Source: Eledone cirrhosa (taxonomy: Eukaryota; Mollusca; Cephalopoda; Octopoda; Eledonidae). From it: 64,000 bases of DNA. This document shows, one piece after another, positions 12,990 to 22,849 of the stretch. The notes under the pieces are model-generated. The model saw only the letters and a program-made list of their open reading frames with translations. It was not told the origin of the DNA and did no database searches. The DNA lies in assembly GCA_964016885.1 (NCBI GenBank), contig OZ024748.1, positions 26,543,515 through 26,607,514 of the forward strand, given 5' to 3'. A program made the position numbers and the translations under genes. The first letter of the stretch is position 1. Every line of letters begins with the position of its first letter.

Positions 12990-13258
12990 AACCTTTAAGA
13001 AAGAACTAGATAAAACATAGGAATATCGATATAGTAGTGGAATAGTTAGGTACTGCAGCTAAATAAACAGGCTATGAGATAACTTATTTGTAGATGAAAA
13101 ACAAAACAAGAAAAACAGTGAATAACCAACAGGTGTTATATGATTATTATTTATACAATTTAAAGTATGGGTTTTACTAATTATAAAGAAAAAACATCTG
13201 ACTAATTCCTGCTACTAAAAAATACAATGACAAATATTTTATTATTTACCTCTATGAG
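12990..13258. other. AT-rich intergenic, no feature recognised
   Basis: Downstream of the VWA exon the sequence is AT-rich. No ORF above 60 codons, tandem repeat or element signature was found. Confidence 0.5.
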
Positions 13259-13474
13259 GTGGATTGGCCAAATCATTAACTGGTCAGACAAAATACTTAA
13301 CAGTATTTAGGTGTAGCTCATTATGTTCTGTGTTCAAATCCTGCTGAGGTCAACTTTGCCTTTTATCCTTCTGAGGTCAATAAAATAAAGTGTCAGTCAA
13401 ATACTGGGGTTGATGGAATCAACTTTCCCCCTTTCCTCTAAAATTGCTTACCTTGTGACTAAATTAGAAACCAT
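13259..13474 (+). mobile_element. tRNA-derived SINE, old diverged copy
   Basis: Recognised by GTGGATTGGCC, a B-box relative GTGTTCAAATCCTGCTGAGG, AATAAAATAAAGTGTCAGTC and TTGCTTACCTTGTGAC. It is clearly more diverged than the other copies and includes the long-subtype block (GGTTGATGGAATCAACTTTC). Confidence 0.8.
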
Positions 13475-14420
13475 AGTTAACTTCTATTAGCATATTGTTT
13501 AAACTTCTTTTATGGTGAGCAACTCAAATGTTGATGTTATTAATTTTTTCTTTATGGTAACGGAATATTTGAAATGAGAGATATGTCTCTCCTTTTAATA
13601 TTTTGTTTTGAAAAATAATTTTAAAAAAAGCAAGTATAAAAAAATTAGATATCAAATAGATAAGGTGGATTTCTTAAATGTGTTTTCTATACTGTTACAA
13701 ATAAAATAAGTATTTAAAATTAGATATAAAACCCTCCAAAAACATAGTATTTAAAATTAGATACAGTATTTTTTTTTTTTTTAATTAAAAAAAATATATA
13801 TTTTTCCATTAATCAATATATCTGAAAGAGCATTTATGAATTGTTCGTTTTTCTACACATGCCCACCCAACACTCATATTTACAAACATTTGAAGTTATT
13901 TAGTTGAATCATATAAAGAGTAAAGCAATTAGAAAAACAACTAATTGGTGATGGATATTAGAGGCTCTGCAAGGAGAATGATGTTACTCTACATTTTAGG
14001 TTCACGTGAGAGCAGGTTGATATAACATTTCATTACCTCCTTCTCAACTTCAGCTTTACACACCTTAGTGTACCTCCAGTTCATGGAATCTATTTTATCA
14101 CTGCAACCAATGTTATGTTTCCCCTCATTTTACTCAACCACTGAGTAAAACGTTTGATGCTTTGAGCAAAAATATTTTAAAATCCAAAGTTACTGTGCAG
14201 CAACATTTTTATCTGTGTTGCACCAATACAGCAGATGTGCAGCCCATGCACCAATGCAGCTTAGAGGGAACAATGACTGAGATTAATTGCTATTGTCCAA
14301 TTTCCACAACTAATTACAAAGGAAACAGAGTTAAAATCATTCTAAATACAAATTACAACCCATCAAATATCAGATCTGCCAACATTATAAAAGATAATAT
14401 TTTTTGCAAAGTTCAAAATT
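13475..14420. other. AT-rich intergenic, unclassified
   Basis: No supported gene. It contains short A and T runs and a duplicated phrase AGTATTTAAAATTAGATA near 13710-13765. The 99-codon ORF that begins at 14162 runs into the foldback arm beyond 14421 and has no family resemblance. Confidence 0.5.
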
Positions 14421-14820
14421 TCAAGTTGCTGAGGGGTTATGAAGTTCATAGAAAAATGTAGGACAGTCAAACACAGAAAATAACTGTAAATACTATTGTT
14501 TGCTATAAATAACAGCTTAGAAAATTGAGTAAAATACCCATATAGATGGAAAAAAAGTGGCTAGCAGTTGCTACAAGGAATCAAATCTTTTGGCTTTCAG
14601 ATTCTGATGGGTTGTTTAGCTGAATGGTTTGAGCAGTCAACTGGTATCTGAAAGGGTCCATTGCTCGTATCAACTGCTAGCCACTTTTTCCCATCAATAG
14701 GGGTATTTTACCTGATTTTCTTGGCTATTATTTATAACAACCAGCTTTGTTTACAGTTATTTTTTACATCTGAGTTTACAATATTTTCTATGAACTCCAT
14801 ATTTTTTTAAAACTTGTTTA
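14421..14820. mobile_element. Foldback / MITE-like element with about 150-bp inverted arms
   Basis: The left arm (14421-14572) and the right arm (14671-14820) are imperfect reverse complements over nearly their whole length. Shared blocks include GAAGTTCATAGAAAA, ATAACTGTAAA, AGTGGCTAGCAGTTG and TAAAATACCC. The spacer is about 100 bp. There is no transposase ORF, so it would be non-autonomous; superfamily is not assigned. Confidence 0.8.
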
Positions 14821-15060
14821 CAAAAGGAACTCATGTATGTAAGAAAATACATGAATATTGATAGAGTACTTTTGCCTGAGTACACAGGTATGCATGCAAA
14901 AACATACAAACACACATGCATGATTGCATATGCACACACACAAATGAAATACAAACCTCAATACTCCGCAGAAGTTATGTAAACAAATATCAAACTTCTT
15001 AAAAAATTCAAAACATTTTTGGTTTTTTCAAATTAATTATATATGTTGCATTTTTATGCC

Positions 15061-15061
15061 A

Positions 15062-15115
<54 letters not shown>
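15061..15115. repeat. (ATT)n microsatellite
   Basis: About 18 uninterrupted ATT units. ATT runs also tail the SINE copies in this window, so this may mark a lost or old SINE end. Confidence 0.95.
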
Positions 15116-15116
<1 letters not shown>

Positions 15117-15840
15117 GCAAAAATGTTCCACTGTGAATGTTTACTCTAACACTTTAATAATTTATTCTGTTTGTATTTTGTTTTCAATTACTTCTCTAAA
15201 CTTTCTTTTTTTTCTTCCCAATATATTTTAACATCTGTTAATTAGATATTCTTAATTAATTCTACTTTTTTAATAAACTTTACATTCAACTTTCATTAGT
15301 ATTTCTAATCAAATTAAATAAGTTTCTTCCAAAATAACTATTTTAATATATTCTCAAAATGCAGAAATTAGTTTGAAATCTTAGTATATGTCATAGAAAA
15401 TAAATTTTTTTAAATTATAAAAAGTATTGTACCATATTAATATTTCAAATCTAAAATTACGGTCTGCAATGCAGTTTGATAACATCTTAAGTGCAAATCA
15501 ATAAAATTTAGCCATAATTTCTAAAATAACTTTTACTTTATATTCTAAGAAAGAAAACCAAAAAATTCTTCTTTCAATGCATAAAATCAATGATTTTGAA
15601 TGGTTACTTTTAACAAATTTAACATGTTTTTAGTTACCAGTTGCAGAAAAGTGTTGTTTCTTTAAAATATTTGCTTTCCTGAAAGTTCAAATAATGTTAT
15701 CATCTTCAAATCTACAATCCACAAACAGATCAATGTTTATAGTTAATACAAGAATCTGCAGTTTCTCTGATATTCATAGTAAAATCTTATGAACCCATAA
15801 CATTCATATATACTTACATAAAACCTTCTGAGTTAATCAC
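15116..15840. other. AT-rich intergenic, nothing recognised
   Basis: AT-rich DNA with no ORF above 60 codons, no tandem structure and no match to the repeat families found elsewhere in the window. Confidence 0.5.
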
Positions 15841-15903
15841 ACACATATATATACATATATGTGTGTTGTGTATGTATGTATGTGTGTGTATATATATATA
15901 TAT

Positions 15904-16165
15904 CAGTGGCAAAGGGTAACCTGGAAAGCAGGGCATGCAGTCCAATCGCCATGGCGGAAAGTGGGGCTGTTCAGCCTTACCCCCCCAATTCCCTCTAAAT
16001 GACCCTCCCGGTCAAAGCCGCATGTAGTGTTATCTAGTGTGTGTGTGTGTGTGTTATCTTTTTATGTGTCTACGATTTAGTAAGCAGCCAAAATTCTGCT
16101 TGCTTCAACCAACGCAATTGATCAACTCAAGATTCTATAACGCGTGCACGCACCCTTCGCCCCTG
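15904..16165. mobile_element. 262-bp MITE in a TA microsatellite (hAT-like ends)
   Basis: The left end CAGTGGCAAAGGGT and the right end ACCCTTCGCCCCTG are inverted repeats, and both flanks are TA dinucleotide runs (15890-15903 and 16166 onward). The CAG...CTG ends and GC-rich interior contrast with the AT-rich neighbourhood. There is no coding capacity. hAT-type is inferred from the termini only, and target duplication cannot be read inside a TA run. Confidence 0.7.

Positions 16166-16214
<49 letters not shown>
16166..16214. repeat. (TA)n microsatellite
   Basis: Long TA dinucleotide run with one interruption, abutting the right end of the MITE. Confidence 0.95.
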
Positions 16215-16215
<1 letters not shown>

Positions 16216-16956
16216 GCAGAAGATAAGGTGCTTATACATGGTTGTTATGCTGTAACTTTATGAGGATAAGTCCATTCAAGCAATCCAAAAGTACTTCATG
16301 TCAGTAGTTTATCCCAGTTAAAAGTTAGTGATTAAGAGTGACAAAGTATTCATTTATCAAATTAAGAGTAGTTAAGATGGGGTTACTTCACCATAATTGC
16401 TTTATTGCATGATATACATAACAATATGTGTGTGTGTATCTTATGAGTTCATATGTATATCATAATCTATATATACAATAATTCTTTGTTTCTAAATAAC
16501 AATGGAAAGTTAAAAGTAATTAATCAATTTTAATGGTTGTTTTTTTTTGCTGCCAGTTTTAAAATATTTAACCAAATTCCTATACAGTACTAAAACTAGA
16601 TTAAAAAAAGTACCAGTCTAGTACTGAGAACAATTCATCCCCTATATCTTTTTCTCTGAAAGAAATCTGCTGTATTCAGGTCTGGAGAGGAGATTGGTTC
16701 TGACAGGTTTTAAAATGCCCTAGAAATATTGTATGTCAATATGGTGCTCCTTCAACCCCTTCGGGAGTTACAGGTCCATACCATACTAAAACTCATGAAA
16801 ATCGTGCTTTACCCGAGTTGCTATGATTCCATTTTACCAAATAACATGCAGATATGTTCAATTATAAATGGATAACCATGATTAAAAGTAAATGAAAACA
16901 CAGCCGTCACCATTTATAAAAACAATAAAATGTCACAAAATCAAAAGACATCAAAT
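16215..16956. other. Unclassified intergenic DNA
   Basis: No gene signature. The sequence is mixed and of moderate complexity, and no long ORF or inverted structure was identified. Confidence 0.45.
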
Positions 16957-17128
16957 ATAGGTAAAATTCCGTTATAACGAATTGTTCAGTATAACAAAAT
17001 GTTTTTCAATCCCTGAAGTAATAACAAACAAATGCTTAATTTGTTTCGGTCGATCTCATTATAAAGAAGTTTACGTTACAACTTTTTTATACCTCATGAA
17101 TTTCGTTATAACAGAATTTCATTGTATA
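16957..17128. mobile_element. About 172-bp MITE with pogo/Tigger-like termini
   Basis: The left end reads GTAAAATTCCGTTATAACGA and the right end TTCGTTATAACAGAATTTC, inverted repeats of about 20 bp, with TATA on both sides. GTTATAACGAA-type termini are known from TA-targeting pogo-like elements. There is no transposase ORF. Confidence 0.7.
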
Positions 17129-17864
17129 TGAAGTTATCAGTGAACTAGAGGGGAATTTTGAAACCTGGGAACTTCTGACATTTTACTTTCAACTTTTACT
17201 TACCAACTATGCTATGAAATTATGCAAGATACTGTAAGCTATAAAAAGTAGGAATTTGATAATTATAAAAACAATATGGATGTATTTAATGTTGGATAAC
17301 CAAATAAAAGGAAGAAGCCAATTTTCCAGATTGGAACAAGGTAAAACTACATTTCCATTGGTCTTTCCATTGCTGATACTATCTGTTAGTCACAACTTCT
17401 GGTGAAAATAACCACATAAATGATCTGCCAAAATTTGTATTGTTTGACAATGTAAGAAAAGACTTAAGGAGACTATTGTTACACAGATTGCAGCATTAAA
17501 GTTCCTGGCAAAAGTAAATTTGTCACACAGCCTCATGGCTTCCATAACAACTGAAGATCCTCTTTGCTACATGAAGACCAGTAAAGCACAATGTTACATA
17601 CAGTAGTGACAAATCCAGAGTTTTACAATACCACATTCAAATCGCTATCCAGAACACCAAATGAAATGCTCCTAGAAAATAAAAAGACAAGAAAATATAA
17701 ACAACAGAGTTATAGCAGCCCCAACATTCTGTCTTTCTTTTCCTTAATGATATCTCTACCTGTGTGTAGACATTTTTACAGGATCAAGCAATTCTGCTAA
17801 AAAAGGAATATTACCAAAAACATTATGGACTAGACATTTCAATAGTAGCTTCATAATTGCTAGG
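17129..17864. other. Unclassified intergenic DNA
   Basis: AT-rich with no supported gene. The 69-codon ORF near 17591 has no recognisable motif. Confidence 0.45.
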
Positions 17865-18240
17865 GATGTAACAACAACAACAAGACAATTGCCAATGGTG
17901 TAACAATAACAAGACAATTGCCAATGGTGTAACAACAACAACAACAACAACAACAAGACAATTGCCAATGATGCAATAACAACAAGACAATTGCCAATGG
18001 TGTTACAACAACAACAAGACAATTGCCAATGAATGGTGCAACAACAAGACAATTGCCAATGGTGTAACAACAACAAGACAATTGCCAATGGGGCAACAAC
18101 AACAAGACAATTGCCAATGGTGCAACAACAACAAGACAATTGCCAATGGTGCAACAACAACAAGACAATTGCCAATGGTGCAACAACAACATGACAATTG
18201 CCAATGGTGTAACAACAACAACAACAACATATAATTGCTA
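17865..18240. repeat. Minisatellite, unit about 27-30 bp with (CAA)n spacer
   Basis: Eleven copies of the core GACAATTGCCAATG are separated by GTGTAACAACAACAA-type spacers whose CAA number varies. Degenerate cores (ATAATTGCTA) bound both ends. Antisense ORFs rich in HWQLSCCC are artefacts of this array. Confidence 0.95.
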
Positions 18241-18578
18241 TGAAACAACAGCCATTAAATAATGTTGATGCAATATTAAGTTATGCACAGTACAGGGCCT
18301 AAAGTAAAACTATATGAATGGATCATAGTTTTTCAGTATTCAATGCAAATGCTCTCCTACATATGAAGATACCATTATAAGAATCCTAAATTCTAACTTT
18401 TAGCAAATTAACAATTCATTGTGGCAGCATCCAACAACCTGAATTATTAAGAACATATACTTTCGATATTTTTGTAATAATTTCTAGCATGTTTATATTA
18501 TTTTCTACTTCATTACATATACTGGTGATAAATAAAATATAGTTATAAACACTGATTAAATATGCAAATTACATTTCT
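18241..18578. other. Unclassified AT-rich DNA
   Basis: No ORF, repeat or motif recognised between the minisatellite and the next SINE. Confidence 0.45.
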
Positions 18579-18712
18579 GACAGTGGATTGACAGTATTCA
18601 GTAGAGCATTGGACGACATGCTCTTATGCTCTGAGTTCAAACCCCGCTGAGGTTAGCTTTACCTTTCCCCTTCCCTTCAAATTGCTGGCCTTGGGCTTAA
18701 ATCAGAAACCAC
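18579..18712 (+). mobile_element. tRNA-derived SINE with internal deletion
   Basis: Has the 5' GTGGATTGACAGTATTC and GAGTTCAAACCCCGC blocks. It then jumps from AGCTTTACCTTTCCCC directly to CTTCAAATTGCTGGCC, so the GATAAAATAAAGTACCAGT block is missing. Confidence 0.8.
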
Positions 18713-18897
18713 TGTAGTACACAACAAATCTACATAATTTGCATTTAAAACTTAAAAGTTATGTTGATTTATTGTCAAATTGTTTTAAAAATGTTGAAGT
18801 AATTTATAATAATTGAGGTCTATCATAAATAGTTTGTCATTGAATTTGGATTTCAGAATATGTTTCAAAAAAATGAATTCTAATAATTTTAATTACC

Positions 18898-19008
18898 GTA
18901 TTTCCTGGCATCGAGGACGCACCCTAATTTTGACAACTCCAGGACGCATGGTAGATTTTTGAGACTTATTTTAGGAAAAAAGTAGCATCTTCGACGCCGG
19001 GAAATACA
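18898..19008. mobile_element. About 111-bp palindromic MITE
   Basis: The left end GTATTTCCTGGCATCGAGGA and the right end TCTTCGACGCCGGGAAATAC are imperfect inverted repeats of about 25 bp, with CpG-containing ends in AT-rich DNA. It has no coding capacity. Superfamily was not assigned. Confidence 0.65.
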
Positions 19009-19189
19009 ATATTTAATTATATAATTTAATGTTTATTATTTTAAAAACATTCACGGTGGAATAATATATAAGTTTTTGGTTTCAACTATTTCAAATGATA
19101 TTTTTTAAATGTCTAATAAAACAATTTAATTATTATTTTTTGGTTTTCTGTGAACAACTGTTTTAAAAATATTTAGTCGCTGCATGTGT

Positions 19190-19405
19190 GTGTGGGGGTG
19201 GGGGGGCAATGGCTGTGGCCCTTTTCATGACCTCTGATGGTGATGATGATGATGATAATGGTAGTGATGATGATGATGATGATAATCGTGGCGGTGGTGG
19301 TGGTGATAACGATAACTCCCCAAAACGACCACCCCCAAAACGACTACCACCCCAAAACAACCACCCCCAACACTACCCCCCCCCCCACACACACACACAA
19401 AAAAA
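19190..19405. repeat. Low-complexity G-rich, (GAT)n and CCCCAAAA tracts
   Basis: A G run is followed by (GAT)n (19237-19285), GGT repeats, and then CCAAAACGACCACC-type units ending in C10 and (CA)n. ORFs on both strands here are compositional. Confidence 0.9.
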
Positions 19406-19439
19406 ACTACCATCCCCAAATATAACAAGATGTGAAACT

Positions 19440-19940
19440 GCTTCAATCAGAAATAAAAACCGAGACATTTAGATTTTTCTTAACTAATGTCTTTGGAAAA
19501 TACATGAACATCACAACTTCCTATATCCTCTATCTGAAACCCACAGAGCGTTAGTATTTGGTTGTAAAATACCTGTTTGCTGGCGAAAACTAGCACAACT
19601 ATTTATTTAAGTAAAAAAAAAAAAGAGACTTTAGGTGTAAGGGAGATAATTCTTGCAAATCTTTATATTTTGATCAGGCTAACCTTAGACTAAACAAAAA
19701 TAATGGAGTTAGCTCCCATAGCTACACAGGTTTTTTAACTTTTTGTTACCATATTTCTAATGAAAGGCAGCTTATAATTTTGAAAATAATCAGGAATTTA
19801 GAAAGATTTAGTAATATAGTAGTGGTAGTAGTAGCAGCAGTGGTAGTAGTAGTGGTGGTGGTGATGGGTGACAAAAGAACTTTGATGAGCTAATTAACTA
19901 ACAATAAAGCTGAGGCAAAAATCAAATAGTGTGTGTGTTT
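19440..19940. other. Unclassified; contains a fragment of an interspersed repeat
   Basis: Around 19744-19800 the block TTACCATATTTCTAATGAAA...GAAAATAATCAGGAATTT matches part of the repeat at 34875-35140. (AGT)n lies at 19817-19866. No gene was found. Confidence 0.5.
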
Positions 19941-19944
19941 TATT

Positions 19945-20130
19945 GCGGTGGATTGGCAGTATCGGTAGAGGGTCGGAAGCCATGCTTTGACGCATAGAGT
20001 TATTGCCCTTGCCATTCTGAGTTCAAATCCAGCTGAGGTTAACTTTGCCTTTCATCCTTACGGGGTCGATAAAATAAAGTATCAGTAATGCACTGGGTAA
20101 TTGCTGGCCTTGTGCCAAAAGTAGAAACAA
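19945..20130 (+). mobile_element. tRNA-derived SINE, short subtype
   Basis: GGTGGATTGGCAGTATCGGT, GAGTTCAAATCC, CATCCTTACGGGGTCGATAA and GCACTGGGTAATTGCTGG are present in order. It lacks the TCGATTTAATCGA block and ends at GTAGAAACAA, then a TA run. Confidence 0.9.
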
Positions 20131-20146
20131 ATATATATATATATAA

Positions 20147-20300
20147 CATAATACAAGGACGAATGGTTACTCCTTCATTATGTTTATTGGTTGTTGACAC
20201 ACGTTCGATCTGTATCGATCTAGCCCGACTCTGGAATCAAAAGCTCATTGGACCTCTGATGTAGTGATAATAGAACCTACAGGAACTCCATGTTAGACTC
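20147..20300 (+). repeat. Interspersed repeat, family with 54050-54202
   Basis: Shares ATAATACAAGGACGA, TTCATTAYGTTTATTGG, GTTCGATCTGTATCGATCT and GACTCTGGAATCAAAAGCTC in the same order with 54050-54202. It is flanked by TA runs. Type was not assigned. Confidence 0.75.
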
Positions 20301-20305
20301 CCTGG

Positions 20306-20349
<44 letters not shown>
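20306..20349. repeat. (TA)n(GA)n microsatellite
   Basis: A TA dinucleotide run passes directly into a GA run. Confidence 0.9.
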
Positions 20350-20423
20350 TAGTCTGCAGTGCTGAAACAACCAAGGAGACCACTAATCATGGGAGTACTC
20401 AATGCATTGAGAGATGCTGAGTG

Positions 20424-20456
<33 letters not shown>

Positions 20457-20601
20457 TAACAAAATTAAAGATGTCATGTCTGAGAATATCGGAAACATGT
20501 GCCATACCACCTGTAGAAGCTCAAAGATTCTAAGGAATAAATCTGAGCATTTATTAAAAACTAAATTATATATATATATATAAAATGAACATATCAAACT
20601 A

Positions 20602-20788
20602 TCTCCTTTGTATATATTCCATTAAAGAAATATATTTCACCATTCATAGATGTTAAGTCCTGGATTTGAAACTATCTATGATCACGCCCTAAGAATAAAT
20701 CAAGGAATAAGAATCCAGGACTTAATATCTATGATTCACCTATTGATGGTGAAATATATTTCTTTAATGGAATATATGCAAAGGAGAA
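20602..20788. repeat. Inverted repeat, about 63-bp arms and 48-bp loop
   Basis: The left arm (20602-20664) and right arm (20713-20788) share, in inverse orientation, TTCCATTAAAGAAATATATT, TTCACCAT and TTAAGTCCTGGAT. The right arm carries a short extra segment. It could fold into a long hairpin. No coding capacity. Confidence 0.85.
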
Positions 20789-20953
20789 TAATCATTATTG
20801 CAAGGTATCTATATTCAAAATTCTCGTTAAATTTTAATATGTTACCCCCGTAACTATGTGTGTTTATACTCTTTACAAATTATCCCCTGTCAATGTTTGA
20901 TATGTTTATTTTAAATATATATGTCAATCAACCATGTATATATACATATATAT

Positions 20954-21202
20954 ATCATCATCATCGTTTAACGTCCAGCTTCCACGCTACCATGGGTAGG
21001 ATGGGCTGTCCCTTTGTGAGGGATCAGGTCAGGGGACCTTAGTTTCTATGGCTGGATGCCCTTCCTAACACCAACCACATTTACAGTGTGTGCTGGGGAC
21101 TTTTTGCCGTGTCGCCTACATGATCTCTTTACAGCGTGGACTGGGTACTTTTTTGTGAGACCTACATGATCACTATGATGGGCTGGGCTCTTTTGTCATG
21201 GT
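20954..21202 (+). mobile_element. CATC-family repeat
   Basis: ATCATCATCATCGTTTAACG, a GCTACCATGGGTAGGATGGG block (usual form GCTAGCATGGGTTRGAC), GGATGCCCTTCCTAACACC, ACATTTACAGTGTG, then two further TTTACAGCGTGGACTGGGT-type tail units. Confidence 0.8.
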
Positions 21203-21369
21203 TGCAGGGGGGATTACTTTATAGAGGAGGTTGGGAACTTGGGAGGGGAAGTTGCTTTGGAAAATTGGGGAGGGAGGTTTATGGGAGGGGAGATAGTAGG
21301 GAATGGTGTTGCCTACTAGATATATGCGTCATCCTGAGAATAATAAAGAGCGGGTCTTCAGTAATACTT

Positions 21370-22190
21370 CATAGCCAGAGTTCACAGTCCTGTGACATCA
21401 CCAGAAGTGAGGTGTAATTGAGTAAAGTCAGCTCTTATTACCTCAACCCAACTCTTCCTAGGTCTGCCTACTCCATGGCTATCATCAACTTTGAGCGCTC
21501 TGCACCTTTTTATACAGCTGCATCCTTTATACGCATCACATGTCCATACCAACGCAATCTCCTCTCCTGCACATAACATCTGATCCCTCTTATGCCTAAT
21601 TTCTTGTGTAGTTCATTTATGCTTTGCCATTCACACATCCATTGAAGCATGGAGGCTTCATTTCTTTCCAATCTACGCAGGTCCTGTGCACACAGAGCCC
21701 AGGTTTCGCTGCTGTGCAACATAGACTGTATGATGCATGTATAAGAACAACTGCCTTTCATTTTGAGGGAAAAACCTTTTGTAGTTAGCAGAGGTAGTAG
21801 ATCCCTGGACTGTCTCCAACCCGATCTCACTCTGGCTACTGTACTTTCAGAACACCCTCCCCCACTGCTGATTTGGTCACCCAGGTAATAGAAGCTATCT
21901 AACACTTCTATAGAGCCCTCTAGGCATTTGAAGATGATTGTATCTTGAGAGCTCTTGCTACTTATTGCTCCTGTGCACCGATTGCATGTAAAACCTACAT
22001 TCTTCGTTAGCCTGCCTGGGATCCCACTACATCTCTTGTGTACCCATAGCTTGCACTTGGAACATAGTATGGAATTCCTACTTACTCCTTTTCTGCACAC
22101 TGAGCAAGGCCTGAGATCTGAGCCGTTAACCTTTCCACTTACTAGAACTTTAGTTTTTGCTAAATTGACTTTAAGACCTTTAGATTATAT
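21370..22190 (-). pseudogene. Non-LTR retrotransposon fragment: zinc-finger insert and RT 3' region
   Basis: On the minus strand the frame reads LKVNLAKTKVLVSGK, then a Cys/His cluster (CSVCRKG...CSKCKLWVHKRC...FTCNRC), then SIEVLDSFYYLGDQIS (end of the RT palm), SSETWALCAQDLRRLERNEA, LRWYGHVMR and GRPRKSWVEVIRADF at the 3' end. This is the usual order KTK - YLG - W/RWYGH - RPRK of LINE C-termini, with a PHD-like finger between KTK and YLG. The 5' part of RT is missing, cut at a TA microsatellite, and the last part is frameshifted. Its closest relative in the window is 54587-55580. Confidence 0.8.
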
Positions 22191-22204
22191 ATATATATAT
22201 ATAT
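22180..22204. repeat. (TA)n microsatellite
   Basis: TA run that borders the truncated LINE on the left and the MITE on the right. Confidence 0.9.
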
Positions 22205-22487
22205 CAGAATGGAGGCAGTAAAAACCAGTTAGACCATTACTCACCAGAGTAATCAATACTTGGGGTAGTAGAGTGGGTAATATGAAAATTTCGCGACCCT
22301 GATGGCAGAGCTCCAACCGTTCCAAACAGCTAGGTCCGAACAGTTCTGGCCATTTCAACAACTGGATCCGAACTCAGTTCGGATGTAGCTGTTGAAACGG
22401 CTGGAGATCAGCCGTTGGGGCCCAAATTTTTCATATTACCCACTCTACTCCCCCAAGTATTAACTGGTTTTTACCGCTTCCATTCTG
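22205..22487. mobile_element. 283-bp MITE with about 60-bp TIRs
   Basis: The left end CAGAATGGAGGCAGTAAAAA and the right end TTACCGCTTCCATTCTG are inverted, and matching continues inward through AATACTTGGGG and TAGAGTGGGTAATATGAAAA. The left arm carries a 24-bp insertion. The centre holds shorter palindromes around GGATCCGAACTCAGTTCGG. Flanks are TA runs on both sides. A degenerate relative is at 56283-56398. Confidence 0.85.
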
Positions 22488-22675
22488 ATATATATATATA
22501 TAAGAAAATGTATAAGATACTAAATAAAAAAAAATTTTTCCAGAGATTTCATTTTATCTTTTCAAATCTCATTTTACCATTCCACTACTTTACCACCACT
22601 AGAATCTTAAACCATTAAGTGTGGGCATCTTAACCTTGGCTTGTAGTGCCACTTCTGACTAACTTCTGTAGAAAT

Positions 22676-22847
22676 AATTGTTTCTACATTTTGGCACAAG
22701 GCCCGCAATTACCCAGTGCATTACTGGTACTTTATTTTATCGACCCCCGTAAGGATGAAAGGCAAAGTTAACCTCAGCGGGATTTGAACTCAGAATGGCA
22801 AGGGCCGTAACTCTATGCGTCAAAGCATGGCGTCCGACCCTGCCAAT
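22676..22847 (-). mobile_element. tRNA-derived SINE, short subtype
   Basis: Reverse-oriented: TTGGCACAAGGCCCGCAATT, ACTGGTACTTTATTTTATCG, GGGATTTGAACTCAGAATGG, GTCAAAGCATGGCGTCCGAC. The 5' end is cut just before the TACCGATACTGCCAATCC block. Confidence 0.9.
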
Positions 22848-22849
22848 AA

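Noticed and set aside
14162..14461. 99-codon ORF with several Cys
   Set aside because: Its end runs into the foldback arm, it has no motif, and it has no splice or promoter context.
17865..18240. CRISPR-like repeat-spacer array
   Set aside because: Spacers are not unique but simple (CAA)n, and the genome is metazoan.
17756..18248. Three overlapping antisense ORFs repeating HWQLSCCC
   Set aside because: Products of the CAATTGCC/(CAA)n minisatellite, open in three frames.
21136..21417. 93-codon ORF after a CATC-family repeat
   Set aside because: Begins inside the repeat tail and continues in G-rich DNA. No motif.
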